The notes: generated by a model from the sequence alone, not told the origin. A DNA stretch of 64,000 bases from Moritella sp. F3 (GCF_015082335.1 NZ_BLRL01000001.1:248001-312000); one strand, 5' to 3'; counted from the first letter of the stretch, positions 42,155 to 51,742 are shown. Program-made: numbers and translations.

Positions 42155-43831
42155 ATGGAAAAAACGTGGTTAAAAAATTACCCAAGCGATGTGCCTGAGT
42201 TCATTGATATATCCCAATATGACAGCATTTTAGATATCGTCGAACAAAGCTGCGAGAAACACGCTGATTCAATCGCCTTTTTAAATATGGGCGCAACGCT
42301 AACCTTTCGTCAACTAGAACAACAAAGCCGAGCTTTTGCGGCTTACTTACAGCACGACCTGAAGATGCAGCCAGGCGATCGCTGCGCTATTATGATGCCA
42401 AATTTATTACAGTACCCTATTGCGCTATTTGGCATACTGCGTGCGGGCTTAATTGCCGTTAATGTTAATCCGTTATACACCCAACGGGAATTACAGCATC
42501 AATTAACTGATTCTGGCGCAAAGATGATTATCGCCATTAGTAACTTTGGTGCCAACCTCGAAAAAGTCTTACCACAAACCAGCATCGAACACGTCATCAT
42601 GACTAACATAGGCGACCAATTACAGCAGCCTAAACGTACTATGGTTAATTTCGCCGTAAAATACGTGAAAAAAATGGTCCCTCATTTTAATATTGAAAAC
42701 GCAATATCCATGCGAAAAGTACTTACAGCAGGGCGAAAGTTAATTTATAGTCGCCCAAACTGTAAACCAGAGGACATTGCCTACCTACAATACACAGGCG
42801 GCACGACAGGCGTAGCTAAAGGCGCGATGTTAACCCACCGCAATATTGTTGCTAACGTATTGCAAGTTTACGGACAATTCTCGCCTCGCACCTTGTTGTC
42901 AAAAGACCATGTGGTGACACCGTTACCGCTTTATCATATCTTTGCCAACTCAGTCAGCTTGATGTTTATCATGATGATCGGTGGTCGTAATTTATTAATT
43001 ACTAACCCAAGAGATATGGATGGCTTTATCAAAGAGCTAAAAGGCTACCCTTTCACTATCTTCTTCGGCTTAAACACCTTGTTCAGCGGCATGTTAAAGA
43101 ATGAAAAATTCCGTGCATTAGATTTCAGTCATGCGCGCTTCACCATCGCTGGCGGCATGTCGACCCAAGAAGATGTAGCGAAAGAATGGCAAGAAGTCAC
43201 TGGCATGCCCGTTGTTGAAGGTTATGGATTAACAGAATGCTCGCCAGTTGTATGCAGTGGTATTCACACCCAGCAAGCATATACTGCCGGTATTGGCGTA
43301 CCGCTACCATCAACAGAAATGCGGGTGGTGAATGATGATAAGCAAGCATTGGATATCAACATTGTAGGTGAGTTACAAGTACGCGGCCCACAAGTGATGT
43401 CTGGTTATTGGAAACAAACACAAGCCACAGCTGAATCGATTGATGCCGACGGCTGGTTCTCAACTGGTGATATGGCCCGTATGGATAAAGATGGCTGTTT
43501 CTTTATTGTCGATCGTAAAAAAGACATGATCCTAGTATCTGGCTTTAATGTATATTCGGTCGAAATTGAAGAAGTGCTGCGATTACATCCTGATATCGAA
43601 GAAGCCGCAGTCCTAGGTCTTCCACATCAAGTAACAGGCGAACAAGTTAAAGCCTTCATCTGTAGCAGCAATAAAGCGCTAACGAGCAAAGATGTGCAAA
43701 CTCATTGCCGCCGTTATTTGACTGCTTATAAAGTGCCACGTGATATTGAATTTCGTGATGATCTACCTAAAAGCCCTGTAGGAAAAGTACTTAAACGTGA
43801 GTTGTTACCGCCAGCACCTACAGCAGTGTAA
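42155..43831 (+). CDS. fadD: Long-chain fatty acid--CoA ligase
   Basis: FadD activates fatty acids to acyl-CoA at the inner membrane, the entry to beta-oxidation and to lipid synthesis by WS/DGAT. It has 558 residues (E. coli 561). The AMP-binding signature YTGGTTGVAKGAMLTHRN lies at about 213-230. The second motif, GYGLTECSPVVCSG, is at about 356-369, and GWFSTGDMARMDKDGCFFI is the hinge region. It is a single gene followed by a long hairpin. Confidence 0.95.
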   Translation: MEKTWLKNYPSDVPEFIDISQYDSILDIVEQSCEKHADSIAFLNMGATLTFRQLEQQSRAFAAYLQHDLKMQPGDRCAIMMPNLLQYPIALFGILRAGLIAVNVNPLYTQRELQHQLTDSGAKMIIAISNFGANLEKVLPQTSIEHVIMTNIGDQLQQPKRTMVNFAVKYVKKMVPHFNIENAISMRKVLTAGRKLIYSRPNCKPEDIAYLQYTGGTTGVAKGAMLTHRNIVANVLQVYGQFSPRTLLSKDHVVTPLPLYHIFANSVSLMFIMMIGGRNLLITNPRDMDGFIKELKGYPFTIFFGLNTLFSGMLKNEKFRALDFSHARFTIAGGMSTQEDVAKEWQEVTGMPVVEGYGLTECSPVVCSGIHTQQAYTAGIGVPLPSTEMRVVNDDKQALDINIVGELQVRGPQVMSGYWKQTQATAESIDADGWFSTGDMARMDKDGCFFIVDRKKDMILVSGFNVYSVEIEEVLRLHPDIEEAAVLGLPHQVTGEQVKAFICSSNKALTSKDVQTHCRRYLTAYKVPRDIEFRDDLPKSPVGKVLKRELLPPAPTAV

Positions 43832-43869
43832 ATGCAACTAAAACAACAGTATAAATATAACTAAAACAA

Positions 43870-43911
43870 CAAGCACGACTGTTAATACGCGAGTATTTAC
43901 TGTTGTGCTTG
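43870..43911. terminator. Long imperfect hairpin after fadD
   Basis: A 19-bp stem with three mismatches (CAAGCACGACTGTTAATAC) has a GCGA loop and no T-run. It sits between converging genes and may act as a bidirectional terminator. Confidence 0.5.
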
Positions 43912-43944
43912 CAACTGAATTACCGCGAATTGATAATCCACCAG

Positions 43945-45243
43945 CTAAAAATCTGCGAGAATGTCATTGAGCTTTTCCATAAAAATAGGCTGTTTAAGAA
44001 TGTCAGCATGCTGAGCTTCAAAGCCATGAATTTGCGTCGCTTCCCGCTGTAGTGATTGTGACAACTGGCTATTCAATGGCACAACCCCATCACCATCTTC
44101 CCCAGGCAGATAAGAAAACACTAAATGATACGGTATTGTATCTGGCCAAGGCCAACTATGAACACGTTTTACGTAGGCACTATCTCGCGCAACATCGATC
44201 CAGGCTTGGAGCACTATGGGGGAATTTTTGACCCCCTTCGCTGCACTTTCCATACCATATAGCGGGCTATTAACCGTCACCACAAATTTCACATCGTAAG
44301 GCGCCGCTGATTGCTGTTTCTTCATTACGTAAGAGCGGATCATCAAGCCGCCCATACTATGAGCAATGATCCCCAATTGTTTAAATTGGTATTGATGGGA
44401 CAACTGTTGCAGCGCTTCGAGCAGATAATCACTGACTAAATCTAAGTTAACACCACTGGGGTAATAAAGTATCCAAGGCTGGTATTTGTGCTGGTCAATA
44501 CTCGCGACTATGTCAACAAACTCAGCACTCGAACCACCCATACCATGAACGAATAACAAGGGTATTTTATTCTCATCGTATTCTTGCAATAGCAATAAAC
44601 CACCGCCGACTTGTTCGACAAAATCAAATGGGCGCCATAATCCCATGGAGGCAAAATCACGCCCGAACATAGCATCGTCTAGCGACACAACTCGGCCTAT
44701 ATTTTTAGTATTCTTGCCTAACTGTTTCATCACATCAATGTTAGGCCGTAAAGTTATCGGTCCTTTAATCACTAGTCGCGGCACTGAAACTTCTTCATCT
44801 ACCGCAACAACTACGAATGTAGGTTCACCTTGGTCTTGACCGTAATAATTGACCCAGTCACCAGCAACATATTCACCATCGTTTTTAATAGCGCGATTAG
44901 CGGTACTATTATAAGAAACCGTTCCATCAGTATTGTTACCATCAATAAAGGCCGCAACACTGTAAGTCCCAGGCTGTACAGTAAATAAGTATTGCCCGTT
45001 AGACTGAACAGTGTTTTTATCGATCAGTTTGATGACCGCGTTTTCACGTCGGTATAAGTGCACATAAATGGGGGCGTTGGATTCACCTTGCACGCTGACT
45101 TCACCAGTAATATTGCCTGTCGAAGCCAGTGCATCTGACTGCCTACTTATCTCTTGCAAACTGCATGCAGGCAACGTAAGTACAGCCCACATTAGCGCCA
45201 GTGAGGACAACAATTTAGGATGTTGTATACACTTTCGCATCAC
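43945..45243 (-). CDS. Lipoprotein alpha/beta hydrolase (lipase-like)
   Basis: A 432-residue exported hydrolase. The N-terminus has a signal peptide ending in the lipobox LPAC (Cys about 27). A beta-sandwich-like segment follows (about 40-120, GNITGEVSVQGES and TVSYNSTANR). The hydrolase domain has FVHGMGGSSAEF (oxyanion region) and IAHSMGG (Ser nucleophile), with a possible His in HADILKQ near the end. The substrate is unknown; an esterase/lipase role at the outer membrane is likely. It lies beside the phospholipase C-like gene, so both may work on exogenous lipids. Confidence 0.83.
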   Translation of the reverse strand: MMRKCIQHPKLLSSLALMWAVLTLPACSLQEISRQSDALASTGNITGEVSVQGESNAPIYVHLYRRENAVIKLIDKNTVQSNGQYLFTVQPGTYSVAAFIDGNNTDGTVSYNSTANRAIKNDGEYVAGDWVNYYGQDQGEPTFVVVAVDEEVSVPRLVIKGPITLRPNIDVMKQLGKNTKNIGRVVSLDDAMFGRDFASMGLWRPFDFVEQVGGGLLLLQEYDENKIPLLFVHGMGGSSAEFVDIVASIDQHKYQPWILYYPSGVNLDLVSDYLLEALQQLSHQYQFKQLGIIAHSMGGLMIRSYVMKKQQSAAPYDVKFVVTVNSPLYGMESAAKGVKNSPIVLQAWIDVARDSAYVKRVHSWPWPDTIPYHLVFSYLPGEDGDGVVPLNSQLSQSLQREATQIHGFEAQHADILKQPIFMEKLNDILADF

Positions 45244-45323
45244 ATACTCCGATTTAAATTAGGTAACTACTTACTAAATAGAGACCATCATCCACTTTAA
45301 ATCAATAATATAAGTGAATTAAA

Positions 45324-46667
45324 TTACGGTTTGTGAGTTAAAATTGCACGCACAAAACTGCGAGTATTGGCATTATGATCAGACATAAACTCAGCCAGTA
45401 AATTAGTCATCTGAGTAATGCCCTCTTCACCGTGCTGCTCACGGATCATCTCCACAATCATGTCAATTTCTTTACTACCATCCACTTCAAAGCTTGGATC
45501 ACTCACAAGCTGCTCAGGTACCCAACGCTCTAGATAATCCGCTAGTTTATCTGATTTGTCATATGAGTTTTTCGCAAACACTTCAACGAATGTATTATCA
45601 GTGTATTCGACGACCGCAGTCTCTTTCGTCAACGCTTTAAATAGCGCACTACTAAAATCATTATTCTCATAGGCTTGTTTGGTGATAATTTCTTGGAACT
45701 CTTCTAATACCAAATGGCGGTTGGACAACAACTGGATCGCATCAATCTTCGCTTGCGGATAACCCATCATGTCTTTCGCATTGGTCCATAAGCTCGATGC
45801 CGTACTCACACCCGGCTGTAAAGTCGAATGGTATGACTGGGCAATATCACCAACGTAATGCATGCCCCAACCCATAAAGCGCCACCCCCAATAATCATGA
45901 CCAGTACTGAACGCATACTCAGACAACGCTTTATACATGTGAACACGGTAATCAGGGAAAGTATCACGCAAGAACGGGGCTAGCGTGAATAACACACTTG
46001 ATTCATAGTAGAACCCCATGTGGAACGGTGCTTGTGTGCTGTACTCTAATGCCGGATTGCCGAAAGCTTGGTTACCAAAACCATACATTTTACCAAACTC
46101 AGTATTGCTGTCTTCAAACAAGCCAATATCAAGGCCATGATCAGGGTCGTCATTAGCCGATACTAATACTTCAATTGGCGTCACCATTTCACCACTTTTC
46201 ACTTCAACAAAGGTGATAGCGTTGTAATGGTCAAGATTGCTAAATACAGCAACTTCAGCGGCATCTAATCGACGGCGACCTTGCTTATCTTGCCCCGGTA
46301 ATAATTGCACGTATGGATTAATACGTGAATTGGGATTAATCCGAATAGCGTGAATGAAACTTTGCAATAATGCAGTATCGCTAGCGTTAAACGCTAAGGC
46401 ATCAGGGCGCGGCTTATAATACGCAAAGTTTTCACGCAACCAGTTTTCATTACTGGCTAACAATTTTTCTAATCCTTGCGCCTCTGCAGTCACAAACTCC
46501 GCTAAAGTTTCAACCTTAATCGGTGCTTGATCTGCCACTTCAGGCATGGTGTTTAATATTGGAAAAGTGATGAGACTGTGTTCAGACCAGGCATTGGCGT
46601 TACTCACCAGCATAGTGCTACACAAGAGTGCAGCTAAAGTGGTTTTAAATAAAGTAGGGGTAAACAT
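45324..46667 (-). CDS. Secreted zinc-dependent phospholipase C/P1 nuclease-like protein
   Basis: A 447-residue exported protein from the ATG at 46667 (AAAGGA upstream). The signal peptide ends in VSNANA, and the mature protein then begins with Trp (WSEHSLITF). In zinc phospholipase C and P1 nuclease the mature N-terminal Trp is a zinc ligand (family knowledge). Later, TGHDYWGWRFMGWGMHYVGD and QSYHSTLQPG give the His/Asp cluster of that superfamily. The substrate, phospholipid or nucleic acid, is unsure; it is next to a lipase-like gene and downstream of a GNAT gene. Confidence 0.7.
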   Translation of the reverse strand: MFTPTLFKTTLAALLCSTMLVSNANAWSEHSLITFPILNTMPEVADQAPIKVETLAEFVTAEAQGLEKLLASNENWLRENFAYYKPRPDALAFNASDTALLQSFIHAIRINPNSRINPYVQLLPGQDKQGRRRLDAAEVAVFSNLDHYNAITFVEVKSGEMVTPIEVLVSANDDPDHGLDIGLFEDSNTEFGKMYGFGNQAFGNPALEYSTQAPFHMGFYYESSVLFTLAPFLRDTFPDYRVHMYKALSEYAFSTGHDYWGWRFMGWGMHYVGDIAQSYHSTLQPGVSTASSLWTNAKDMMGYPQAKIDAIQLLSNRHLVLEEFQEIITKQAYENNDFSSALFKALTKETAVVEYTDNTFVEVFAKNSYDKSDKLADYLERWVPEQLVSDPSFEVDGSKEIDMIVEMIREQHGEEGITQMTNLLAEFMSDHNANTRSFVRAILTHKP

Positions 46668-46713
46668 AACATTCCTTTGAAATCGTCTATTGATATTAAG
46701 ATGGTTACAGATA

Positions 46714-47175
46714 TTAAGATTGCAGATCAACATTCAACTCCATTGGGACATAACGGATGCTATTGATGCTCAGTTCTTCTGAAGTAGCCTTAAAGCCGAC
46801 TTTTTGATAGAAGCCCAGTGCATAAATCGACGCTTTGACATGAATTAAACTTGCGCCACTCAGGGTTTTCATTTCATTGACCAGTCGTTTCGCAATACCG
46901 AAACCATGGTATGGCGTTTTAACATAAAGATGGCCAAGATAGTTATTATCACGCCAACCGATATACCCGACAATCTCGTTACCCACACTTACCTTAACGA
47001 GTGAGTAAACTTGGGGATCCTTGATTTTATCGATATCAGATTTAAACGCAATTCGAATGGCGTCTTTGCCCTCGGAATTAAGTAAAGGGACGACGTGTTC
47101 TTCATTGACTGACTCACCTAATGCAATAATGGCATTCAGATCTTTGTCTGTCGCACTGGCAAAAATAAATTCCAT
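46714..47175 (-). CDS. GNAT family N-acetyltransferase
   Basis: A 153-residue acetyltransferase. The acetyl-CoA motif region lies around residues 75-110 (LYVKTPYHGFGIAKRLVNEM, with the G-x-G-x-A pyrophosphate loop altered to HGFGIA), and the last part contains YALGFYQKVGFKATS. The substrate is unknown. It is the first gene of the small-gene region, on the minus strand. Confidence 0.85.
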   Translation of the reverse strand: MEFIFASATDKDLNAIIALGESVNEEHVVPLLNSEGKDAIRIAFKSDIDKIKDPQVYSLVKVSVGNEIVGYIGWRDNNYLGHLYVKTPYHGFGIAKRLVNEMKTLSGASLIHVKASIYALGFYQKVGFKATSEELSINSIRYVPMELNVDLQS

Positions 47176-47220
47176 TTCGTCTCCACATATATAACGTTTA
47201 AATTGTCATCGCATTTCGGC

Positions 47221-48006
47221 TCAAACGCAACACTGCGCCTTTAAATCGAGCGTACTTTCAAATAATCTTGAATCATCAATTTTATCAAGCATTTCAATGC
47301 TCGGCAAACATTCGTCATCGACATAGTCGGCAAAGTCACCATCGGGATCAAATACTAAAATATCCAACGCTAATCTATCCATACCATACAGGCCACGGTG
47401 GATCATATCAGCAGAGAACACCAACAAATCACCTGCGGCTAAACCAATAACCTTACCGCCTGCGATACTGTCACAACTCACTTTACCGTTAATCTCCTGG
47501 CGTACATTAAATTCTTCTTCGTTATCCCAACGCTTATGCGTGCCGGGGATGAGCTCCATGCCGAGTTCATCAAATAAAGGTACGCGAAGATGGACGACTT
47601 GCGTCTCTTGAACGGCTATCTTTTGCTGCTCAACTCCAAAGTCATATTGACAATCACGATGCCAGAAATCTCTTTGTTTTGGATTTACAGGGTTAAAGAA
47701 TAGCTGAGTATTCATGAATGCAGCATTTTCAGGTATCACCGATTCGACAGCATCCATCATTTTTTTACCACTGATGAAGTTGAAAAGCTTGAGTCGATCA
47801 TCGCACTCTAAGTAGTCAATGCCGGTAATGACTGAAGAATTGAACGCTTCAGAGCGATAAAATTGTATGTTGTCCTCTTTCCAAGCCTCATGAAATCTCA
47901 ATACTACTTCTCTCAGTGCTGAGATCTCTGCTGCACTGAAGTAATTTCTAATGACAAAGTAACCTTGCTCATCATATTCGCTGTTTAACTGCGTTTGCTT
48001 TAACAC
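47221..48006 (-). CDS. Phytanoyl-CoA dioxygenase family (PhyH) protein
   Basis: A 261-residue Fe(II)/2-oxoglutarate-dependent oxygenase of the PhyH family. The iron facial triad is visible: H-x-D in FWHRDCQYD (about 117-125) and the distal His in MIHRGLYG (about 207-214). Substrates in this family vary from lipids to ectoine and natural products, so none is assigned. It lies 45 bp upstream of the GNAT gene on the same strand. Confidence 0.85.
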   Translation of the reverse strand: MLKQTQLNSEYDEQGYFVIRNYFSAAEISALREVVLRFHEAWKEDNIQFYRSEAFNSSVITGIDYLECDDRLKLFNFISGKKMMDAVESVIPENAAFMNTQLFFNPVNPKQRDFWHRDCQYDFGVEQQKIAVQETQVVHLRVPLFDELGMELIPGTHKRWDNEEEFNVRQEINGKVSCDSIAGGKVIGLAAGDLLVFSADMIHRGLYGMDRLALDILVFDPDGDFADYVDDECLPSIEMLDKIDDSRLFESTLDLKAQCCV

Positions 48007-48122
48007 CCATTACCTCTGTTTATTATCACCGCTCGACTGTCCATGGATTCAATCGAGTTCGTTGTGTGTTCGTTTTATAAGAATAAATTCCATTTTTTCT
48101 CCAGTCCGTTCTAATGTATTAG

Positions 48123-48512
48123 TTACACCAGAACTTGTCGTGTGCTCTTGATGTAGTGATGGATCTGCCCTTCGACTTTAACGTCAATCATTTCTGCTGG
48201 TCGGCGCTCATTCGGGCAAGGCATTCTTGGCGTAGTGCCAAACAGTCGGCAGATCAATGGACGTTCTTCATAGACAGTGCAGCCTTTAGGGCCAAGGTGT
48301 ACGCAATTATATTCATTTAATGCGACCTCATGCTCTGCATCCGTTTTGTACGGCAGGCGCGACATTTCTTCTGCAGACGTTGTCACTGGCCCACAACAAT
48401 CATGGCAACCAGGTGTACATTCAAACGTCGGGATCTGCTTTCGCAGTCGAGCGAGATCTTGTTTATTATTGTTTTGTAAAAATAATTTTATTTGTTCGTA
48501 TTCCGAATCCAT
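48123..48512 (-). CDS. YkgJ family cysteine-cluster protein
   Basis: A 129-residue protein from the ATG at 48512 (GAGAG upstream); the longer frame adds 22 residues without support. The N-terminal part has CTPGCHDCCG and later C-x-H/C groups (EYNCVHLGPKGC then RPLICRLFGTTPRMPCPNE), typical of the YkgJ/CxxCxxCC metal-binding family. The function is unknown; it may bind zinc or an iron-sulfur cluster. Confidence 0.85.
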   Translation of the reverse strand: MDSEYEQIKLFLQNNNKQDLARLRKQIPTFECTPGCHDCCGPVTTSAEEMSRLPYKTDAEHEVALNEYNCVHLGPKGCTVYEERPLICRLFGTTPRMPCPNERRPAEMIDVKVEGQIHHYIKSTRQVLV

Positions 48513-48759
48513 TATAGCTCTCAACCTAACGCCACTCGAAGATGACAATGCCTGTAAATATGCTGCATATCTTAACATTTGTAATCGCTGCCCGCTTTGA
48601 TTTCATAACGGAATAAATGCTGATTTCATCATTTCCAGCAGTAACTTCTTCATTTAAGTATATTTCACACCACCAACTCTAAATAACCGACACAAATTCG
48701 AATAAGCAGAACTCTGCTAGACTCATTGGTACCGTATAGAGACCTATTTACGAGCAAAC

Positions 48760-49122
48760 TCAAGGAAGGAATTCAACGATGAAACCATTAAAGCCTTACA
48801 TCGACCTAATGGCCACACCGACGGCAATGTTCGCGGTGTGGTTAAGAATATTGGCGGTATCTTAGATCAAATAGCCGACGACACTATAGTCGTACCAGGG
48901 CATGGCGCTATATCGAATAAGAAACAACTGATTGCGTTTAGAGACATTTTAGTCGGTACCACCAGCGAAGTTGAAATGATGATGACGCAAAAAATGAGCC
49001 TTGAAGCGATTCAAGAAAAGGGTTTGAGTGACCAATGGAAAATCTGGGGAAAAGGATTTTTAAATGAAAAAGTATGGATCAGTATCGTCCACAGCAGTTT
49101 GACGAAGGATGCAGCTAAGTAG
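48760..49122 (+). pseudogene. MBL-fold metallohydrolase remnant, 5' end and active-site core lost
   Basis: The frame ending at 49122 reads LHRPNGHTDGNVRGVVKNIG then ILDQIADDTIVVPGHGAISN. In intact metallo-beta-lactamase-fold hydrolases HTDG and PGHG are separated by about 45-60 residues including the HMGD metal-ligand block. Here the gap is only about 30 residues and the block is missing. No HxHxDH motif exists upstream, where stop codons appear at about 48705-48720. So both the 5' end and an internal segment are deleted. An ATG with AAGGA at 48779 opens a different frame and encodes only about 28 residues. Confidence 0.7.
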
Positions 49123-49162
49123 TCGTTAATAAATAATAGTTAATAAATAGACACCTGTTATA

Positions 49163-49194
49163 GAAAGCCATTAAACCCAATGTTAATGGCTTTC
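49163..49194. terminator. 12-bp inverted repeat between convergent genes
   Basis: A perfect stem GAAAGCCATTAA/TTAATGGCTTTC has an 8-nt loop. It sits between the MBL remnant and the GFA gene, with no T-run. It may act as a weak bidirectional terminator. Confidence 0.45.
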
Positions 49195-49222
49195 ACTTCC
49201 CATGTAATCCATTGAATTAATA

Positions 49223-49618
49223 CTACCTATCCGCAGGGTGATTGACCCCATCATTAGTGACAACATCACCTAAATCAAATGGATTGACACCTTCCAAACA
49301 AGCTATATTAAAACCATATTCATTGGGATTTGAACGTCGCTGATGATGCGTATAAATACCACAATGAGAACAAAAATAATGTTTAGCTGTAGCCGTATTA
49401 AATTCATATAATTTTAGATATTCATTGCCTTTTACAATGCGAATACCGTCTAAATTAACAGAACCAACTATAGCTCCTTTACGGCGACATATAGAGCAAT
49501 CACAACGGCGCGGATTTTCGATACCATTCGGCAGTGATAATTCAAGTTCAACAGAGCCGCAATGGCAAGTTGCTTTATGTCTAGGTTGGATCTTCGTATT
49601 CCCGACTTGCTTCAACAT
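49223..49618 (-). CDS. GFA family protein (glutathione-dependent formaldehyde-activating-like), copy 1
   Basis: A 131-residue zinc protein of the GFA/CENP-V family. CHCGSVELEL (about 18-27) and CDCSICRRKG (about 39-48) give the zinc cysteines, and HYFCSHCGIYTHHQR (about 81-95) the C-terminal pair. Family members act on S-hydroxymethylglutathione or bind metal; the substrate here is unknown. A second GFA gene lies at 54895-55302. Confidence 0.85.
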   Translation of the reverse strand: MLKQVGNTKIQPRHKATCHCGSVELELSLPNGIENPRRCDCSICRRKGAIVGSVNLDGIRIVKGNEYLKLYEFNTATAKHYFCSHCGIYTHHQRRSNPNEYGFNIACLEGVNPFDLGDVVTNDGVNHPADR

Positions 49619-49742
49619 ACTTTAAAGTCCCTTTTTTACGAACAAAATTGAAAAATAGCTGTCTCACCCGCGATGAATTCTTAAAGAAATTAAGAAATAC
49701 ATAAACCAAATGAAACATTACTTAAAGCGGTACTAACATAAC

Positions 49743-50168
49743 ATGAAGAAATTAAGTCTTACTATCACAATTTTCGTCCTTGCTATGCTGACGGGTTGCT
49801 CATCCACATTGACAACTGGCTCACCTAAAACGATAGCGTATTCAAAATCTCACGACCTTGTTGGTGATGCGTCTTGGTATGGCAGTAAATATCATGGCAA
49901 GCGAACGGCTAGCGGTGAGACATACAATATGAGGGCGTACACTGCTGCGCATAAAACCCTGCCATTTGGTACTGTCGTAAGGGTGACAAATACAGTCAAT
50001 AACAAGTCTGTGGATGTAAAAATTAATGATAGAGGGCCATTTGTTCGAGGCAGAGTAATAGACCTATCTCAAAAGGCATTTGAACAGATAGGCAATACCC
50101 ATAAAGGTGTCGTGCCAGTCAGAATAGACATACTGGACGATAGTAATACTTTTAGATACAAGCACTAG
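49743..50168 (+). CDS. RlpA-like lipoprotein (septal ring lytic transglycosylase family)
   Basis: A 141-residue lipoprotein. The lipobox LTGCS gives Cys 19. The double-psi beta-barrel domain has GDASWYGSKYHGKRTASGE then VVRVTNT and DRGPFVRGRVIDLS, with the catalytic Asp of the RlpA fold retained in NDRGPF. Unlike E. coli RlpA (362 residues) it lacks the SPOR domain, so it may bind glycan only weakly or act as an expansin-like protein. It is a single plus-strand gene among minus-strand genes. Confidence 0.88.
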   Translation: MKKLSLTITIFVLAMLTGCSSTLTTGSPKTIAYSKSHDLVGDASWYGSKYHGKRTASGETYNMRAYTAAHKTLPFGTVVRVTNTVNNKSVDVKINDRGPFVRGRVIDLSQKAFEQIGNTHKGVVPVRIDILDDSNTFRYKH

Positions 50169-50251
50169 AAAGACATTCTTCACTGCATAGCGATAGATGC
50201 AATGCAGTGAATAGAAGTCATGTGATGTTACACGTTACTTTACTGTAATCC

Positions 50252-51742
50252 TTACTGCTCTTGCTTTTCTTCAGTTCGATTCAGGCAGCGGCCCCTTGGT
50301 TCATTGCCCTCATGCAGTACAACATCGGTATGCAAAAACTCAGCTGCATCTGCAGACTCTTTCACTTTCTTAGCACTGCGTGCTAGCATTTCGGCTTCAA
50401 ATGTATTTAACACACTTGCCCGCACGCCTGCATCACGCCATTTCGATAAGGGTCTACATTCTTTGGTAATTTCTCTTGCGAGAGACAACGCATCAAGCAA
50501 CGCTTGGTTTGCGCCCTGCCCTTTGAATGGACTCATCGGGTGAGCAGCATCACCGATTAGTGTTGCGTTAGTGCCTTTCTCTAATAGCTCAGCTTTGAGT
50601 AGCGCTCGATCATACACAGGATAACCAGAAACCAGTGAGTCAGGTGTCGCCGTTAATATCTCTGGAATAGGAGCATGCCACTGACAACGACGGATCGCAT
50701 CTTCTTTCAATGCTTTAGGGCCTTGCGCACTTAGCGTCTTAGCGTCATCTTCTAACATTGGAAAGCTAAGCTGCCACATAACCGAATCCGCGTCATAAGG
50801 CATAATATAGATACGTTCATGGCCGTTAGCCGTTTGGAACACTGTTGCAGAGTCTAGCAGAGTGCGATCAAGTGTCTCATCATCAACTAAGCTTTGGATC
50901 GCCGACAAAGGACAAATACCTAGAATAGCGATACAACCTAAATAGTTAAGTGGTGATGCTTCATCACCCACCAGCAATTTACGTACCGAACTACGGATAC
51001 CATCCGCGCCAACGACAAGATCAGCATGGGCGTGCTTTATCTCACCATCAACTTGAAAACTTAAATCAACACCTTCAGCCGCAGATTGTTTAAAATCAAC
51101 CAACTGATGTCCCCATTCTACAGAATCGTGCCCACCTAATTGCTCAAGCAGCGCTAAACGTAAAGACTGTCTAGCGATATGCACGTTAGTACGTTTTGGT
51201 AGCTTTCTCTCGTCTGACGGTACCCACTTTCGGATCCCCCATTCGCCAATCACTTTGCCGTCGGTGGTGTGCACCACATGCCGAGTTGAAACAATACCAT
51301 CCTCTAACGAAACGACACCCAAACCTTCAATCGCTCGGCTCGCTTGTTGTAACGTCAGTCCATAACCTTGAGAGCGGGCTTCAAAGCCGCTATCACGTTC
51401 ATAAAGGGTAAAGGGAATTCCACGGTGTAAACAAGCAACAGCCAGCGCCACACCTCCGATACCGCCACCAATAATAGCGACATGTGGGTAATTTTTTGTA
51501 TCTGGACCGTTTTCAGTAACAGGTTGAATAGCAGAACGGAGCAGGCCAGAACCTTTACAGTTAGAACATGCATCAAGGTGTGGTTTAGGTCGAACAGGCG
51601 CAATACCTTCGCTGTTATTCTTTTCAAATTGTTCCAACTCACGCTGATAGCTAAGTCTTACTTTCTTACGCAGACGCTTACTAACTTTACCGCGTCCCTG
51701 ACAATTTGAACAAATGTGCCACTGGTTATCTTCAATTTTCAA
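50252..51742 (-). CDS. FAD-dependent monooxygenase with N-terminal DnaJ-type zinc ribbon
   Basis: A 496-residue protein joining a zinc ribbon to a flavin monooxygenase. Residues 11-19 (CSNCQGRGK) and 59-66 (CSNCKGSG) are two CxxCxGxG motifs as in DnaJ. The FAD domain follows with AIIGGGIGGVALAVA (about 88-102), VVGADGIRSSVR (about 248-259) and GDAAHPMSPFKGQGANQALLD (about 401-421, given as a region), the last two being PHBH-type flavin motifs. The start is a TTG with CAGG upstream, and no other start would keep the first zinc motif. The substrate is unknown; the zinc ribbon may dock a partner. Confidence 0.85.
   Translation of the reverse strand: MKIEDNQWHICSNCQGRGKVSKRLRKKVRLSYQRELEQFEKNNSEGIAPVRPKPHLDACSNCKGSGLLRSAIQPVTENGPDTKNYPHVAIIGGGIGGVALAVACLHRGIPFTLYERDSGFEARSQGYGLTLQQASRAIEGLGVVSLEDGIVSTRHVVHTTDGKVIGEWGIRKWVPSDERKLPKRTNVHIARQSLRLALLEQLGGHDSVEWGHQLVDFKQSAAEGVDLSFQVDGEIKHAHADLVVGADGIRSSVRKLLVGDEASPLNYLGCIAILGICPLSAIQSLVDDETLDRTLLDSATVFQTANGHERIYIMPYDADSVMWQLSFPMLEDDAKTLSAQGPKALKEDAIRRCQWHAPIPEILTATPDSLVSGYPVYDRALLKAELLEKGTNATLIGDAAHPMSPFKGQGANQALLDALSLAREITKECRPLSKWRDAGVRASVLNTFEAEMLARSAKKVKESADAAEFLHTDVVLHEGNEPRGRCLNRTEEKQEQ

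Noticed and set aside
48779..48865. ATG with AAGGAAGG upstream, opening a 28-residue frame
   Set aside because: It is out of frame with the MBL remnant, very short and shows no recognisable motif; probably chance.
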